NCBI GenBank assembly: GCA_037957365.1
Contig: JARHVA010003262.1
Coordinates: forward strand, 493,501 to 557,500
Direction of reading: 5' to 3'
Length of the DNA: 64,000 nt
From: Torreya grandis
Lineage: Eukaryota; Streptophyta; Pinopsida; Cupressales; Taxaceae
The translations under genes were made by a program, and so were the position numbers. Under the pieces are notes generated by a model, which was given only the letters and a program-made list of their open reading frames with translations, did no database searches and had not been told where the DNA came from. Of the stretch, positions 60,930 through 64,000 are shown in pieces. Within the stretch, counting starts at the first letter, position 1, and the number at the start of each line of letters is the position of its first letter.

Positions 60930-62600
60930 TGAAATAATATTAGATATTTTGGATGCATTAATGAGGGATAATGGATGCATGGAATACTTGGTATTCCTAC
61001 CATAATCACAAGGGTAAGCAATGGTCATTGTAAACTACACATGGTGGTTAAAGCCTCACTCATGTGATTGTGTTTTGGGTTAATTTAGTTTTATAAACCC
61101 AATAGTGTCACTAATTATTCCATCCCATTGGGTGAATCACTTTAAGGAGACTAGAGGAGTAGGGGGATAGGTTCCACTATTAGACATATCAATTTTGCGA
61201 CCTTGTCATCTTTAGGGTAGGAGAAGATGATAGTGGTGATATCTAAAAGAGTGGGTAGAGGAGGATCTTAGGGAAAATCTTAAGATGACCATGATAAATG
61301 ATACTCTAGCTAGATATGATATATGGGTCACCTAAAGATGTCATAAATCATTAAGGCATAAAATCTTGGTGGTGTAGTGACAAAAGTGGGTGGAATATTA
61401 GGAGAGCTTATATCAAGAGGACAAGCTTATCCTTAGAATTTGAGTGGATAAGGAAACCACCCTTGAGTGACACCCATTGGTAGGTATAAATACGTATTTA
61501 AGTACTTTATATCACATTATATTTTCTAATTTGATAAATACAAATGCTAGGGAATAGTGATAGATTTATTATGGTTTTGATATATATTAGGATTTTACAT
61601 TTATTTTGTTTTGTTTTATATATTTTATGGTGGATATTGCATGGTCGTAAGCCATCCTTGAAGCCACTCACCATGAGATCCTAGATGTAGTGTTACTATA
61701 TACTAATACAATAGTTATGCTAGATCTTGTAGCACCTTATATGGGGGAACATATTAGATGATTTATGTTGGTTGTAGATGATACACATGAGATAAAATAA
61801 TGAAATTAAGCCACTTATCCTACCATGAATATGGTTCTGGTAAGGGAATATGATACAACATAGTATCAAGTGTTAATGGAATATATTATCTTGGCCAGAG
61901 AGTGATTTTCACATAGTTACCATGGTATCAAGTATATATTAGAAGAGAACACTAGTAACATGAGTGAAAAATTTAAAGACACATATAGATAAAGGAGAGG
62001 AAGAGGTCATATGATTATGAGCTTGATATCCTACTTAAGAGATGTTTCTTAGAGATTTCATTTTTTTTTTATCTTCTTTATAGATGTGGCTCCTTTCCTA
62101 CCAAGGGATGAAATTTATATGTGGCTATATATGTATATGTTATATTTTATATGTTGAAAATATTTGATAAATGTAAATATATCACTGGAATTTATTCATT
62201 CATTTATTCATGGGTTTTAATTTTGACATTAACATTAGAATTTATTATTTCTAATATCATGTTATGATGAAATGATGTTTATGTATGTTTCCATTTTTTA
62301 GAAAATGTGAACATATGCATTGTAAAAAAAGAATAAAAACTAACTATAAAAATCACATATTAAGTGAGTATACAAAAAAAATATCAAATAAAATATGTGT
62401 AATAAATGAATGTAAAAAATACCAAATGTAAACAAGATTAAAATCTAAGGAAAACCTAAATGTATGTACAATATTGTAAGAAAAGTCATAAATTGCATCA
62501 AGTGAGATAGATGAAAATCTAAAATATAACATAAGATGTGAAAAATAATTGTGAAAATAAATATCTAATGTAAGAAGATGAAAACCTAATCAAATAATGA
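60930..62600 (-). other. possible LTR start and unassigned sequence
   Basis: Plus-strand TG at 60,930 would be the minus-strand LTR end beside the primer-binding site. No second LTR copy was found and the right boundary is unknown. The rest is AT-rich with no recognisable gene. A T run of ten lies near 62,061-62,070. Confidence 0.3.
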
Positions 62601-62604
62601 TAGT

Positions 62605-63290
62605 GTAGATATTAAATTTTAGTATTAATTACATGATAATGAAAATCTTGACACACATTTACCAACATGATTTAAGCACAAAATCAAGGTCATAATATAC
62701 CATTGTGTCACACTTACATGAAATATTATGAATTTTACCCTTTTATTGTACTGTTACACACCAATCTGAACCTTGTTGTCTATTTTAAACATGCTAAATA
62801 GCCTACACAAGCATCTCCATTTCTCTAGTTCAGTCCATCCGTACACATGTTGGTTCTATCAATTTCAATCAATATCACTAATTGATACTGACCTAATATT
62901 TTTATAATTTACCCCCTCCCAACAATGGTTAATTTTTAAAATAACTTTTCCATATATTTATCCCATCTACCTAGCATGTTCGTGGCATGAGAAATGACCG
63001 AATTGGATCATATCTGAGTAAATTGAGGTCTCATTCAAAAGGGATAGACAATATTATAGTTTTTGAACAAAATGAATCATAAGATTACTTTAGTCTAATT
63101 TCCACTTCTAAAATATAGTCATAGTTAGAAAATTAACCACAAATAAAAGTACTCATCCCTTGGTTTTACTTACTATATTTAACATATGCCACTTGTCAAA
63201 TCATTGCAACTAGTTTCTATATTTTACATTCAGATGTATGCTTGAATGCATATCTTAATTACATTTCAATTTTATATTATATTATGGTTT
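62605..63290 (+). repeat. dispersed repeat copy 2, matches 20,460-21,710
   Basis: Aligns in direct orientation with the repeat at 20.46-21.71 kb but lacks the roughly 500-bp stretch present there. Shared words include TGTCTATTTTAAAC, AATATCAC, GCATGAGAAAT, AAATCATTG and ATGTATGCTTGAATG. Together the two copies bracket element B. Confidence 0.6.
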
Positions 63291-63299
63291 CTAAACTAT

Positions 63300-64000
63300 A
63301 TTAATGTAAAAAATATTGGTGAGCCTGAATATTGATCTAACCATGCCAAAACATAGGTTTATTTTTAGGTTTTCAACCCTTTTTCTAGGGTTTCATAATT
63401 TTGTCTTAGGGTTTAGACCTGATTTCTAATTTCCTCTTATCCTCTATGTAAATCAAAAGTTTTTATTTTTCCAATAGGATTTTCACTCTCATTCTCTTAT
63501 CAGGGTTTCTTCTATTAGGGTTATTCCTTGATTGGGTTTATATTTGGATCAAAATATCTCTAGTTTTTAAATGATTCAAAGTTTTTTCTAATAAAATTAA
63601 GTGGATACTAAATCTATTTTTTTACCAAAATATTACATATATTTTTTATAATTTAAAATTTATTATTTTTATTTAAATTGGGCGTATATGATGAAGGGCA
63701 TATTTATTATCAAAAATATATGTTTTTTTTAATCTATTTATTTTTACTAAAAACCTCTTTTAGTTCACAAAAATGTTGATAGTTCTCTTTTAGTAATAAA
63801 TTAATTAGGTGATAAATATCTATTCATATAATTTACCTATGTAAAGTTTTAGGACTAAATTCTTTTAAGGGTTTCAAATTTATAGGTCAATAGTTCAGTT
63901 TTCAATATGATTCCTTATTAACCTATGTTTTCACTTGTCCTAGGGGTATCCTTTTACTATTATTTATTTTCATCCTAAGGTTTGTTAATTTTTTGCCTAT
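63300..64000. other. T-rich tail with AGGGTTT words
   Basis: No coding sequence is recognised. (T/C)AGGGTTT occurs at about 63,387, 63,408 and 63,504, with a TTAGGGTT at 63,518, in a T/C-rich context that ends at the window edge. Such words are common in plant 5' leaders but also occur in repeats. Confidence 0.45.

Overview
This window looks like intergenic heterochromatin from a plant with a large, repeat-rich nuclear genome. It is strongly AT-rich, CG dinucleotides are visibly rare, no intact long reading frame is present, and almost every recognisable coding trace belongs to a decayed retrotransposon. The families seen (Tat-like and Tat/Athila-clade Ty3/gypsy elements, an L1-type LINE, a plant mobile domain) are typical of seed plants. 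I cannot name the species, and I see no host gene, tRNA or rRNA. In-frame stops inside otherwise readable domains suggest old copies decayed mainly by point mutation.

Left part, 1-20 kb. A minus-strand Ty3/gypsy relic (element A) has a gag trace at 5.3-6.5 kb, a leader with a primer-binding-like site near 7.57 kb, and a probable LTR from 7.58 to about 9.6 kb carrying many copies of a GTCGACCTAGT-like motif. A plus-strand LINE ORF2 C-terminus with a zf-RVT signature lies at 9.83-11.58 kb. A minus-strand primer-binding-like site sits at 14.9 kb, a 297-bp TA microsatellite at 16.83-17.13 kb, and a minus-strand charged, probably coiled-coil relic at 17.2-19.2 kb.

Central part, 22.7-59.6 kb: one nested structure. 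The host is a minus-strand Tat-like element (B) about 16 kb long once insertions are removed. Its 5' LTR and leader are at 57.8-59.6 kb. Gag, zinc-finger trace and protease run from 57.4 to 46.6 kb, and RT, RNase H, a second archaeal-type RNase H and integrase from 31.5 to 28.8 kb. A plus-strand (antisense) plant-mobile-domain ORF lies at 25.1-26.7 kb, and a polypurine tract abuts a partial 3' LTR at 22.7-23.56 kb. Two plus-strand LTR elements split it. A 14.1-kb OTA-clade (Tat/Athila) element at 32,215-46,334 has gag, protease, RT, RNase H, integrase and an extra downstream ORF, and is flanked by the 5-bp duplication AGAAG. A 6.3-kb element without pol (C) at 48,348-54,684 is flanked by ATAGG. 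The exact target duplications make this nesting the firmest structural result.

Right part, 59.6-64 kb: another minus-strand initiator-Met-type primer-binding site at 60.92 kb beside an LTR-like edge, a divergent repeat at 62.6-63.3 kb that matches 20.46-21.7 kb in direct orientation, and a T-rich tail with scattered AGGGTTT words.

A recurring theme is that each LTR family carries its own array or cluster of short, often palindromic motifs, and that two insertions with exact target duplications appear to end in CAATA rather than the usual CA.
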